A stretch of 16,974 bases of DNA, from the NCBI GenBank assembly GCA_964390645.1, contig CAYMLL010000160.1:1-16974 (forward strand), in the 5' to 3' direction. The notes under the pieces are model-generated. The model did no database searches and was not told where the DNA came from. It saw only the letters and a list, made by a program, of their open reading frames with translations. The first letter of the stretch is position 1; every line of letters starts with the position of its first letter. This document shows positions 1 through 6,788 of this stretch, one piece after another. The translations under genes were made by a program, and so were the position numbers. The stretch comes from CAYMLL01 sp964390645 (GTDB lineage Bacteria; Planctomycetota; UBA8108).

Positions 1-613
1 CGAGGGACACGAGAGCCATATCTACTGCGTGCTCTTCCATCCGGACGGCGAGTCGCTCGTCTCGGCGGACCTCAAGGGAGTCATTCGCCACTGGGAGATC
101 GACTCCGGCAAGCTGGTGCGCAAGCTCGACGCGAGCGCGATCCACAAGTACGACGGCGGCTTCCGCGCCGACTGTGGCGGCGTTCGCGGCATGGCCTTCC
201 GCGCCGACGGCGGGCATCTCGCCTGCGCGGGCATCTCGAACGTCACGAACGCCTTCGCCGGCGTCGGCAACCCGATGGTCGTGCGGATCGACTGGAAGAC
301 CGGCAAGGTGCTGCGCAAGCACGGCCAGAAGGCGAAGCCGCGTGGTGTCGCGTGGGGCGTCGCCTTCCACCCGCAGGGCTTTCTCATCGCGGCGTCCGGC
401 GGCGGAGGTGGCGGCTTCCTGCTGTTCTGGAAGGAGGACAGCGACGAGGAGTTCTTCCAGCTCAAGCTGCCCAACACCGCGCGCGATCTGTCGGCGCACC
501 CGGACGGCCTGCGCGTGGCGACGGCGCACCACGACCGCCACCTGCGCATCAGCGTCATGCAGCCGAAGCCCGCCGCAAAGCCCGCCGCGAAGCCCGCCGC
601 GAAGCCCGGCTAG
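1..613 (+). CDS. WD40 repeat protein, C-terminal part (5' end outside window)
   Basis: The reading frame is open from base 2 at the left edge and ends with TAG at 611-613, so this is the 3' part of a larger gene. An internal ATG at 29 is not a credible start because a WD40 blade is already under way before it. About four blades can be seen, each with the pattern F-H/R-P/A-D/Q-G followed by a small-residue strand: VLFHPDGESLVSA, MAFRADGGHLACA, VAFHPQGFLIAAS and LSAHPDGLRVATA. Blades usually end in a W/R-D-type strand, and here RHWEIDSGK and VRIDWKTGK fit. WD40 propellers are interaction scaffolds; in planctomycetes they are often fused to kinase or cytochrome domains, but the fused part is not visible. 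The tail is low-complexity, three AAKP units and a final G. The partner and cellular location cannot be told from this fragment. Confidence 0.88.
   Translation, partial: EGHESHIYCVLFHPDGESLVSADLKGVIRHWEIDSGKLVRKLDASAIHKYDGGFRADCGGVRGMAFRADGGHLACAGISNVTNAFAGVGNPMVVRIDWKTGKVLRKHGQKAKPRGVAWGVAFHPQGFLIAASGGGGGGFLLFWKEDSDEEFFQLKLPNTARDLSAHPDGLRVATAHHDRHLRISVMQPKPAAKPAAKPAAKPG
566..607 (+). repeat. 12-bp tandem repeat encoding the AAKP tail
   Basis: Three consecutive 12-base units (aagcccgccgcR) occupy 566-577, 578-589 and 590-601, followed by a half unit to 607. They encode K-P-A-A repeats at the extreme C-terminus of the WD40 protein. Being in frame and a multiple of three, changes in copy number would only lengthen or shorten a disordered tail. 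Confidence 0.8.
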
Positions 614-2910
614 CCTGCCGGGGCGTCCGACTGCGAGATCGGGATGCCGAAGATCCGTCGCGTCTGGACGCCGTCCTCGACGACCGAGCTGTAGACCCAG
701 CCGAGCAGGCGGAACGAGCTGTCGCCGCTGCGCGCGTCGCTGCGCCGGCTGAAGAACGGATTGACGACCAGCTCGCGCTGCCCGTCGACCTCGCGGTTGA
801 CGAAGAGGCGATGGAGGATGCGGAAGTCGTAGTCGCCGTCGTCGGACCGGTCGTACTCCACCGCCTTCCACAGCAGCGAGTCGTGGGACTCGTGCTCGTT
901 CTCGTGCGCGTTCCAGAAGAAGAAGAAGCGCCCGAGCGACCAGCGCTCGATCTCGGCGCTGCCGGAGTCGCTGCGGTAGTGCAGCGGAAAGATCCCGAAC
1001 TCGGACCTCGTCTCGTCCCACTCTCCGAAGCCGACGGGGAAGAGGTGGAACCAGCCGTCCGTCTTCGAGTTGCGGTAGCGTGTCAGCCAGAGCGGGCCGG
1101 TGACGCGGGTCTCCTCCTCGTTCTCGAGCCACTCGAAGAGCCCCGGAAAGACGCGCAACGAGGTCTCGTCTCCGTCGTCGAACCACTCCACGAGGCTCAG
1201 GGTCCCGAGGTCCCCCCCCGCTTCCGCCTCGGATCCGCTCTCGATGGAGATCGTCCGCCAGAGCGAGAAGTACGAGCGGACCGGGCTGTCGCCGCTGCGC
1301 AGAAGAATCTCCACGAGGGAGAAGTCCCAGCTCTGCGCTGTCCACTGGTGGCTCAGAAGCGGCCACGGCGCGTCGATGCGCGACTTCTCGACCTCGCCCG
1401 AGGCGACGTTGCGCGTGCGCTCGATGCTCAGCAGCGGCGCCAGCGTGTAGCGCGTGTCGACCTCGATGTCGGAGTCCGGCCGCCGGTACAGGTGCCGTCC
1501 GTAGAACGGCCAGACGTGGAGCCACCTGCGCCGCGTGTGCCAGCTCTCCCCGGTCTTCTCCTCGACCTCGTGCCGGAGGTAGAACGGGGCGAGCATCGTC
1601 GTGCGGCCCCTCTCCGTCTCGAGGCGGCTCTCGAGGTCGAGCCAGAAGGGCAGAGCCCAGTCGCTGGACTCCTGCGGGGACCGCTCGTGGAGCCCGAGGG
1701 GGAAGAGGTACCAGCGTGCGATCCGCTCCTCGGCGGGGTACTCGTGACGCCGGTAGAGGACGCCGCCGATGCCGCGCCACTCCGCGTCCGCGTCGACCGA
1801 GTGATCGTAGAACGGCAGCACGCGGATCGCCTTCTCGACGCCGTCCGTGCTCTCGGACACGTGAAACAGCGGCCAGAGGAGATCCGTCGCGCTCTCCCGC
1901 GTGCCGGAGCGAAACCGTGACAGCGCGAAGGGGAGGTAGAGGTCGCTTCGCGAGCCGTCCTTCTCCTCGTCTCCGGCGTAGAACGGGAGGATGCGGAGGT
2001 GCTCGCGCGTCGACGACTCCACGCTGCTCAGGAGCGGCCACAGGACGTTGACCTCGTCGTGCTGCGGTCCCGCCTCCCACCAGGTGAGCAGCGCGGGAAT
2101 CGACGTGCCCTCGTGTCGCTCCGCGGTTCTCCACGAGCCGTAGAGCGGCGTCTGGAGGTAGTACGTGCGCTCCTCGCTCGAGCCTGCTGCCGCGACGACG
2201 TGCTTGCCTTCCCCGGCGAGGAACAGCGGAGCGACGTGCAGGTGCCAGTCGCCGTCGACCCTGTCCTCGTACGACTTCGCCAGCGCCCAGCCGAACCGCG
2301 TCGGCGGCCCCCACGGTAGCAGCGCTCCCGCGGTCCAGGCGCTCCGTTGCGCATCGGCCGAGCGCTCGAAGAGGTCGAGGATGTACGGCAGCCCCAGACG
2401 CTGCTGCGAGCCGCCTTCCCAGCCGCCGCTCGAGAAGAGCGTCGGGATGAACCGGAACGGCTCGTCCTGCGCACGCCGGGCGATATGCAAGAGCGGCCAG
2501 AGGAGCGTCTCGTTCTCCGTCTCGTTCCTCCACCAGGCGAAGAAGGGCAGCGCGATGTCGTGGCTCGCGATCGGGCTGCGCCGGCGCAGGTAGAGGAGCG
2601 GATAGATCGCCAGCCGGCGATCCTCGCCGCCGTCCTCGATGCTGCGGCTGTAGAACGGCAGCACGCGGTGGTGTCGGTCCCCGTTCGCCAGCTCCTCGCT
2701 GCGGATCGCGCCGAAGAGCGAGGAGGTGCGCGTGCTCCCGTCCTCGTAGCTCTCGCGGCTGTAGAACGGCCACAGCCCCGAGTAGTCGCTGCGGCGCAGG
2801 TCGCCACCGCCCGGCTCCTCGGCCACGGGGATGCTCGGGTCGTCCTGCGCCGGCACGGGGCTCGTCAAACAGGCCACCGCGAGCAGCACCCAGGAAGGAC
2901 GGCTCTTCAT
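610..2910 (-). CDS. Exported protein built from ~30 P-F/L-Y/L beta-strand repeats, function unknown
   Basis: This 766-residue protein starts at ATG 2908-2910 with a strong GGAGG (2919-2923) eight bases upstream. Residues 1-22 form a signal peptide (KSR, then a hydrophobic stretch, then PVPA before Q22), so it is exported; there is no lipobox. The rest is one long repeat. A short core, hydrophobic-hydrophobic-P-[FLW]-[YFL], recurs roughly every 18-28 residues, for example LWPFYSRE, VLPFYSRS, IYPLLYLR, ALPFFAWW, LWPLLHIA, ILPFYAGD, VLPFYDHS, VWPFYGRH, LFPVGFGE and VNPFFSRR. I count about 27 cores with the proline and several degenerate ones without it. Between cores lie charged, Asp/Glu/Arg/Ser-rich turns. 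The alternating aromatic/aliphatic pattern suggests regular beta-hairpins, as in an outer-membrane barrel or a beta-solenoid; that is inference. I recognise no named domain and no catalytic motif. The stop codon overlaps that of the convergent WD40 gene. It has its own promoter and a repetitive leader. Confidence 0.85.
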   Translation of the reverse strand: MKSRPSWVLLAVACLTSPVPAQDDPSIPVAEEPGGGDLRRSDYSGLWPFYSRESYEDGSTRTSSLFGAIRSEELANGDRHHRVLPFYSRSIEDGGEDRRLAIYPLLYLRRRSPIASHDIALPFFAWWRNETENETLLWPLLHIARRAQDEPFRFIPTLFSSGGWEGGSQQRLGLPYILDLFERSADAQRSAWTAGALLPWGPPTRFGWALAKSYEDRVDGDWHLHVAPLFLAGEGKHVVAAAGSSEERTYYLQTPLYGSWRTAERHEGTSIPALLTWWEAGPQHDEVNVLWPLLSSVESSTREHLRILPFYAGDEEKDGSRSDLYLPFALSRFRSGTRESATDLLWPLFHVSESTDGVEKAIRVLPFYDHSVDADAEWRGIGGVLYRRHEYPAEERIARWYLFPLGLHERSPQESSDWALPFWLDLESRLETERGRTTMLAPFYLRHEVEEKTGESWHTRRRWLHVWPFYGRHLYRRPDSDIEVDTRYTLAPLLSIERTRNVASGEVEKSRIDAPWPLLSHQWTAQSWDFSLVEILLRSGDSPVRSYFSLWRTISIESGSEAEAGGDLGTLSLVEWFDDGDETSLRVFPGLFEWLENEEETRVTGPLWLTRYRNSKTDGWFHLFPVGFGEWDETRSEFGIFPLHYRSDSGSAEIERWSLGRFFFFWNAHENEHESHDSLLWKAVEYDRSDDGDYDFRILHRLFVNREVDGQRELVVNPFFSRRSDARSGDSSFRLLGWVYSSVVEDGVQTRRIFGIPISQSDAPAG
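1212..1219. repeat. C8/G8 homopolymer inside the repeat-protein gene
   Basis: Eight consecutive C on the + strand (G8 on the coding strand) encode the Gly-Gly of EAEAGGDL in the exported repeat protein. It is the longest mononucleotide run I noticed in the window; other G runs reach six. Slippage here would shift the frame roughly three quarters of the way through the protein. Confidence 0.85.
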
Positions 2911-2923
2911 GCGCTTCCCCTCC

Positions 2924-2961
2924 GACTTTCCGTGACTCTCCGCGACTCTCCGAGACTCTCC
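2924..2961 (-). repeat. Four-copy 10-bp GGAGAGTC ladder in the leader of the repeat-protein gene
   Basis: Read on the - strand, GGAGAGTC occurs at 2961-2954, 2951-2944 and 2941-2934, and the variant GGAAAGTC at 2931-2924, each exactly ten bases apart. The ladder is followed directly by the true ribosome binding site GGAGG at 2923-2919. The whole array lies between the predicted transcription start (about 2972) and the ATG, so it would sit in the mRNA leader. Tandem GGA motifs resemble Shine-Dalgarno decoys or CsrA-type binding sites; both readings are inference. Confidence 0.7.
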
Positions 2962-2978
2962 GCGGCGGGAGCCCGGTG

Positions 2979-3007
2979 ATCGTAGGTGACGGGCGTGAGG
3001 CGGTCAA
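2979..3007 (-). promoter_or_regulatory. Sigma70-like promoter for the exported repeat protein
   Basis: On the - strand, TTGACC (3007-3002) and TACGAT (2984-2979) are separated by 17 bases, close to the sigma70 consensus. The predicted start is near 2972, giving a leader of about 60 nt to the ATG at 2910. Confidence 0.6.
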
Positions 3008-3016
3008 GCGATTGAC
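3003..3016. promoter_or_regulatory. GTCAA-N4-TTGAC palindrome made by two back-to-back -35 boxes
   Basis: GTCAA (3003-3007), GCGA and TTGAC (3012-3016) form a perfect 5-bp inverted repeat. Each arm is the core of a -35 hexamer, one for each direction. It could be simply two promoters sharing a face, or an operator for a dimeric regulator acting on both genes. Confidence 0.5.
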
Positions 3017-3039
3017 ACTCGCCCACGATCTCTTAGTGT
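3012..3039 (+). promoter_or_regulatory. Sigma70-like promoter for the lipoprotein/MBL hydrolase operon
   Basis: A perfect TTGACA (3012-3017) is followed after 16 bases by TAGTGT (3034-3039). Transcription would start near 3046 and leave a long leader of about 220 nt before the GTG start at 3267. The -10 box is a moderate match only. Confidence 0.55.
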
Positions 3040-3266
3040 TGGTGTTCGATTCTCGTCGACGCGTCCCGGGAGGGGTTCCATCGCCGAGGTCCCGAGTGCT
3101 CGAGCCGGCGGCCCGGCTCGCCGGTGCGAAGGGCGGCGGAGGCGACCTCGCGGAGCCCGTCTTCGAGTGCGCCCGGGAAGGCCGGCGGGTGACACCGTCT
3201 CCCCGAGCGTCGACGGTCTGCGAACATCGTCGCCGGGCCTGGAGGCACCTGCGGAGGATCATCGCC
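3040..3266 (+). promoter_or_regulatory. Structured 5' leader with two hairpins, upstream of the lipoprotein gene
   Basis: This 227-base stretch has no convincing gene of its own, although the lipoprotein frame happens to stay open through it. It holds a perfect 8-bp stem with a 4-base loop (CGAGCCGG 3101-3108, CCGGCTCG 3113-3120) and a 6-bp stem with a 12-base loop (ACCGTC 3194-3199, GACGGT 3212-3217). I could not match it to a riboswitch consensus that I know (TPP, cobalamin, SAM, glycine, ZTP). With the repeat-protein leader and promoters it completes the 356-base gap 2911-3266. Confidence 0.4.
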
Positions 3267-4217
3267 GTGAGAACTTCGCGCCGGCTGCTCGCCGGAGTCG
3301 TCTCGCTGTCCATGCTCCACGTCGTTGGATGTCGCGGTCGAGACGGTCAGAGAGAGATGCAGCGCGAGGTGCGCTCGTGGCTCGAGAACATGGTCCTGCA
3401 CCACGGATTCTCGGTGGACGAGGTCATGGCGGCGACGGGAGCGGACCGCGACGAGGTCGAGAGACTGCTCGCGGAGCACGGCATCTCCGGCGATGCGCGC
3501 CCCGTGGAGCCGGGGACCGGTGACCTGTTGATGCTGCCGTATCCCGGCGGCCGGCATCCTCGCATCGGCTTTCTCGACGGAGCGATCGACCCCCATCGCG
3601 ACACCAAGCTCAGCGTCTTCCTTCCCTGGGCCGACAGCGGCTACGTCGTCGTCGACCTCCCCGAGGCGATCTGGTTCCGTCCGGGTGGGCAGAGGAAGCT
3701 CCTCTATCTCGCCCACACGCATATCCCCACCCACTGGGATGATCGTGGCGTCGAGCTGGAGCGGCTCGACTGGAAGCGGGAGGCCGACGGCGGCTACTCC
3801 TCGCGGCGTCGCTTCCCGAACGGCATCGAGTTCCTCGCACGCGCCGGGATCGACGGCGAGGTCGTGCGCATGGAGCTCGGATTGAAGAACGGGTCCGGCG
3901 ACATCATCACCGGTCTGAGGACGCAGATCTGCGTCATGCTCAAGGGGGCGCCCGGATTCAACGCGCAGACCCTCGACAACAAGGTCATCGAGGCGGAGGG
4001 CATCGCGACGCGCTCCGCGGACGGCAAGCGCTGGATCGTCACGAGCTGGGATCGAGCCCGTCCCTGGGGCAACACGGACGTGCCGTGCATGCACGCGGAC
4101 CCGGTCTTCCCCGACCTCGAGCCCGGCGAGGAGGCCGTGCTGCGGGGCACGCTGCTCTTTCGGGAGGGAGAGGATGCGCAGACGGTCCTGCGCGCGAGCG
4201 GGAGCGCGAGAGAATGA
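3267..4217 (+). CDS. Conserved-type lipoprotein of unknown function
   Basis: The start chosen is GTG 3267, which has GGAGG at 3253-3257 nine bases upstream and begins a textbook lipoprotein signal: VRTSRR, a hydrophobic core, and a lipobox VVGC with the lipidated Cys at residue 22. The open frame reaches further upstream, but that would bury the signal. The precursor is 316 residues. Residues ~43-68 (DEVMAATGADRDEVERLLAEHGIS) form a compact two-helix unit that looks like a helix-turn-helix. The remaining ~240 residues look beta-rich, with motifs LPYPGGRHPRIGFLDGAIDP, HTHIPTHWD, GFNAQTLDNKV, SADGKRWI and PCMHADPVFPDLEPGE. The histidine-rich and HADP stretches could bind a metal or a ligand. 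I have the impression of having seen such motifs in secreted hypothetical proteins of Planctomycetota and relatives, but cannot name a domain. The gene overlaps the next by ATGA, so the two are probably translated together. Confidence 0.85.
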   Translation: MRTSRRLLAGVVSLSMLHVVGCRGRDGQREMQREVRSWLENMVLHHGFSVDEVMAATGADRDEVERLLAEHGISGDARPVEPGTGDLLMLPYPGGRHPRIGFLDGAIDPHRDTKLSVFLPWADSGYVVVDLPEAIWFRPGGQRKLLYLAHTHIPTHWDDRGVELERLDWKREADGGYSSRRRFPNGIEFLARAGIDGEVVRMELGLKNGSGDIITGLRTQICVMLKGAPGFNAQTLDNKVIEAEGIATRSADGKRWIVTSWDRARPWGNTDVPCMHADPVFPDLEPGEEAVLRGTLLFREGEDAQTVLRASGSARE

Positions 4218-5068
4218 GCGCGGCTGTCGTCAGTGATGTCGAGCTCGTCTTCCTCGGCTCGGGCACCTCGGCCGGCGTCCCGATCATCGGCTGCAGCTGC
4301 GAGGTCTGCAGGTCCGAGGACGGACGGGATCGCCGCACGCGTCCCAGCGTGTGTCTGCGCTTCACGGACGCGGGCGGCGGCTCGCGTCTGGTGCTCATCG
4401 ATGCGTCACCGGACCTCAGGGAGCAGGCGCTCCGAGAGGGGCTCGTGCGCTGCGACTCGATCCTCTTCACGCACGATCACTTCGATCACACCTTCGGGCT
4501 CGATGACGTCCGTCGCTTCAATGCGGTGATGAGGTCGCCCATCGACGTCTGGGCCGAGGAGACGACGCTCGGCTTCTTGCGTCGCGTCTACCGCCACATC
4601 TTCTCGCCCGAGACCAACGTCAACGTCTCCTTTGTGGCCAGGCTCGTGCAGAGGGAGATCCGGGTGAATCGAGCCTTCGACCTCTTCGGCCTGCGCTTCA
4701 CGCCGGTGCGGCTGCATCACGGTAATCTGCCGGTTCTCGGCTTCCGCGTCGAGGCTCTCGACGACGGTGACGAGGTCGCGAGCGAGCAGCCGGGCCCTCT
4801 GCCTCTCGCCTACTGCACCGATGTGTCGACGATCCCCGGGGAGACCTGGCCGATGCTCACGGGCCTGCGAAACGTCGTGCTCGACATGCTGCGCTACGAT
4901 CCCCATCCGACGCACTTCAGCGTCGACGAGGCGATCGAGGCGGCACGTCGGATCGGCGCGTCGGCGTCGTGGTTCACGCACATGACGCACGATATCCGGC
5001 ACGCGGATCTCGATGGGAAGCTGCCGGAGTCGATGAGCCTGGCGTACGACGGGTTGACGCTGCGCTGA
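4214..5068 (+). CDS. MBL-fold metallo-hydrolase, PhnP-like
   Basis: Metallo-beta-lactamase-fold phosphodiesterase-type hydrolase of 284 residues, predicted cytoplasmic as no signal peptide is seen. The signature is clear: GSGTSAGVP at residues 15-23, then C27-S-C29-E-V-C32, the extra zinc-binding cysteine cluster typical of PhnP relatives, and the metal motif T-H87-D-H89-F-D91-H92. Further likely ligands are the His pair of LHHGNLPVLGF, the Asp of YCTDVSTIP and the His residues of WFTHMTHDIRHADLD near the C-terminus. PhnP hydrolyses 5-phosphoribosyl 1,2-cyclic phosphate in phosphonate breakdown, but no phn genes are near, so the substrate here is unknown and I give no symbol. The start is ATG 4214, overlapping the lipoprotein stop as ATGA; an earlier in-frame ATG at 4085 lies inside the lipoprotein gene and precedes the conserved ELVFLGSGTS strand by too much. 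It ends 44 bases from the convergent Lnt-like gene. Confidence 0.9.
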   Translation: MSAAVVSDVELVFLGSGTSAGVPIIGCSCEVCRSEDGRDRRTRPSVCLRFTDAGGGSRLVLIDASPDLREQALREGLVRCDSILFTHDHFDHTFGLDDVRRFNAVMRSPIDVWAEETTLGFLRRVYRHIFSPETNVNVSFVARLVQREIRVNRAFDLFGLRFTPVRLHHGNLPVLGFRVEALDDGDEVASEQPGPLPLAYCTDVSTIPGETWPMLTGLRNVVLDMLRYDPHPTHFSVDEAIEAARRIGASASWFTHMTHDIRHADLDGKLPESMSLAYDGLTLR

Positions 5069-5112
5069 CCGCCGGCCGGCGAAGGGGTCGGCGTTGGCGT
5101 TCTCACCGCTCC

Positions 5113-6636
5113 TCAGGCGGTCTTTCCTGCCGGCGCCCTGCGGGCGAGCGGCTCGAGAGCGGCCGCGACGATGAAGCCGGCCGCCAGACCGAGCGAGACC
5201 ACGCCCAGCTTCCAACCCCATCGCGTGTAGGCGGTGAGCGGGTGGCTGTCGGAGCGCAGCGTGACGGGACCGACGTTCGCCCAGCTGCTGCCGGGACGGG
5301 AGCGGTCACTCGGTCGTCCGTGCGCATCGAAGACCCCCGACACCCCTGCGAGCGTCGCGCGAGCCAGCGAGGTGCCGTTCTCGAGCGCGCGAAAGGCGTG
5401 CATGCGCGCCCGCATCGTCGCGAAGCTCTCGCCGGATTGTCCGCCGTCCCGATCGAGCGCGAAGAAGATCTGCGCACCGTCGATCGCCAGCCGTCGTGCG
5501 AGGTCGGGACCATCGAAGACATCGCCGAAACCGACGCCGAGCCGACCCATCTCCGTCTCGAGGACAGCGGCGCCGAGCGGCGTCTCGCCCTCGCGCTCCG
5601 GCCCGGCTTCGGGGCTGCCGATGCGCGCCCGGACGCCGCCTTCTCTGGTGACGAAGACGATCTCTGACGCGAGCCCCGAGGAGCGGCCGTGAGCCGCGGG
5701 ATCTCCGTTCGCCTGCGCCGCCGCTTCGTCGTCAGACCTGCTTCCGATGCCGGTGAGGATCTCGGACCGGGCGACGCGCGCGAAGTCGACCAGGCGCTCT
5801 TCCAGCGCGTTGCGTCTCGCGTCGCTGGTCAGGAACATCGTCTCGGGAAAGACGACGAGCTGCGGATCCGAGCTGACGATGCGAGAGGCGAGCTCCAGCG
5901 TCTCTTCGGTGTGCACCGACTCGATCTGAACGATGCCGGCACGCAGGGTCTTCGTCCCCGTCTCGTCCTCGGGGCGCAAGCCGTGGAAGTAGCATGCGAC
6001 GACGACCATGCAGGCGAGGGCCGGCAGCAGGACCTGGCGCGAGATGCGCGCTTCGCTGACCAGGAGCGCGAAGGCGGTGCTCGTCAGAACCAGCAGCGCT
6101 CCGAGTCCGAGGACTCCGATCGTCGACGAGGCGAACGACTCCGGGCTGCCCGGGTCGAGGGACTCTCCGAGCAGAAGCCAGGAGATCGGAATCGGCGAGA
6201 TCGAGGCACGGAAGTACTCGAGCCCCGCCCACAGAACCGGCAGACCGAGAAGCGGTACCGTGACCATGCGGCTGCGCAGCAGCAGTCCGCCGGCCCATGA
6301 GAAGGTCCCCCAGGTCAACGCCAGCGCCGTCCACAGGAGCCCGTTGCGTCCCAGGACGATGCCGAGCTCCCGGAGTCCGGCATCCCGGCCACCGGCAAGA
6401 GAGAGGTCGTTCTGCACGAGCGGATGCAGCGCGCAGGCGCAGAGAATCCAGCCGAAGGTCAGTCCGTGAAGCCAGCGGCGGCGACCGCGGTGGCGATTGC
6501 GGTGCAGGCTGATGATCAGCGGCGTCAGCGCGAACCACGGAAGAACTCGCTCGAAAACGCCTTCACCGGACGGCCGGAACCCGATCGCGACGAGGATCGC
6601 CGACAGCAGCCCTCCGAGGAAGATGGCGCGTGGCAT
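5113..6636 (-). CDS. Apolipoprotein N-acyltransferase-like membrane protein, catalytic residues missing
   Basis: The length (507 residues) and plan match Lnt: about seven membrane segments in residues 1-230, a nitrilase-type (CN hydrolase) domain at ~235-465 facing the periplasm, and a last membrane helix near the C-terminus (WGWKLGVVSLGLAAGF). Lnt adds the third acyl chain to lipoproteins using a Glu-Lys-Cys triad. Here the Glu is kept (VVFPE265TM; E. coli E267). The usual LGVxICYE motif reads RLGVGFG371DVFDGPDLARR, so the Cys is replaced by Gly in a gapless match. The DKxHLVPFGE region with the Lys is not recognisable (GGVRARIGSPEAGP). It is probably a pseudoenzyme or a divergent acyl/amide enzyme, hence no gene symbol. 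The start ATG 6636 opens directly onto the first membrane helix but lacks a good ribosome binding site; a TTG at 6739-6741 would add 35 residues and has AGGA too close to it. Confidence 0.82.
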   Translation of the reverse strand: MPRAIFLGGLLSAILVAIGFRPSGEGVFERVLPWFALTPLIISLHRNRHRGRRRWLHGLTFGWILCACALHPLVQNDLSLAGGRDAGLRELGIVLGRNGLLWTALALTWGTFSWAGGLLLRSRMVTVPLLGLPVLWAGLEYFRASISPIPISWLLLGESLDPGSPESFASSTIGVLGLGALLVLTSTAFALLVSEARISRQVLLPALACMVVVACYFHGLRPEDETGTKTLRAGIVQIESVHTEETLELASRIVSSDPQLVVFPETMFLTSDARRNALEERLVDFARVARSEILTGIGSRSDDEAAAQANGDPAAHGRSSGLASEIVFVTREGGVRARIGSPEAGPEREGETPLGAAVLETEMGRLGVGFGDVFDGPDLARRLAIDGAQIFFALDRDGGQSGESFATMRARMHAFRALENGTSLARATLAGVSGVFDAHGRPSDRSRPGSSWANVGPVTLRSDSHPLTAYTRWGWKLGVVSLGLAAGFIVAAALEPLARRAPAGKTA

Positions 6637-6788
6637 CAATGTCGACGGAGGCGTTGGAGGATCATCCGACGGTCCCGGTGAGGCTTTTCGAGGTTTGCGA
6701 ATGACGAGAGTATCGGTGAAACGGAGAATACCGTCCAGCAATTCCTAATGATGCCCGAACATGCTCTCGGTTTCATCGTCGATCGACG

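Noticed and set aside
2976..3266. Upstream extension of the lipoprotein gene
   Set aside because: The extra residues are Arg-rich and featureless, cover the promoter, and would bury the lipoprotein signal that begins at GTG 3267 behind a good ribosome binding site.
3393..3470. Helix-turn-helix-like segment of the lipoprotein as a DNA-binding domain
   Set aside because: The protein has a lipobox and should be outside the cytoplasm, so a DNA-binding role is unlikely; it is better read as a small helical module.
4214..5068. Assigning the MBL hydrolase as PhnP of a phosphonate (C-P lyase) pathway
   Set aside because: The motifs fit the family, but no other phn gene is in the window, so only the fold-level call is safe.
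5070..5081. CGCCGGCCGGCG palindrome just after the MBL hydrolase stop as a terminator
   Set aside because: It folds to only four base pairs with a four-base loop and has no T-tract. A similar palindrome at 9600-9609 after chrA is also too short; both are probably GC-driven.
6637..6741. TTG start at 6741 for the Lnt-like protein
   Set aside because: AGGA is only one base from the TTG, and the 35 extra residues come from an A/T-richer, gap-like stretch. ATG 6636 starts at the first membrane helix. This remains uncertain.
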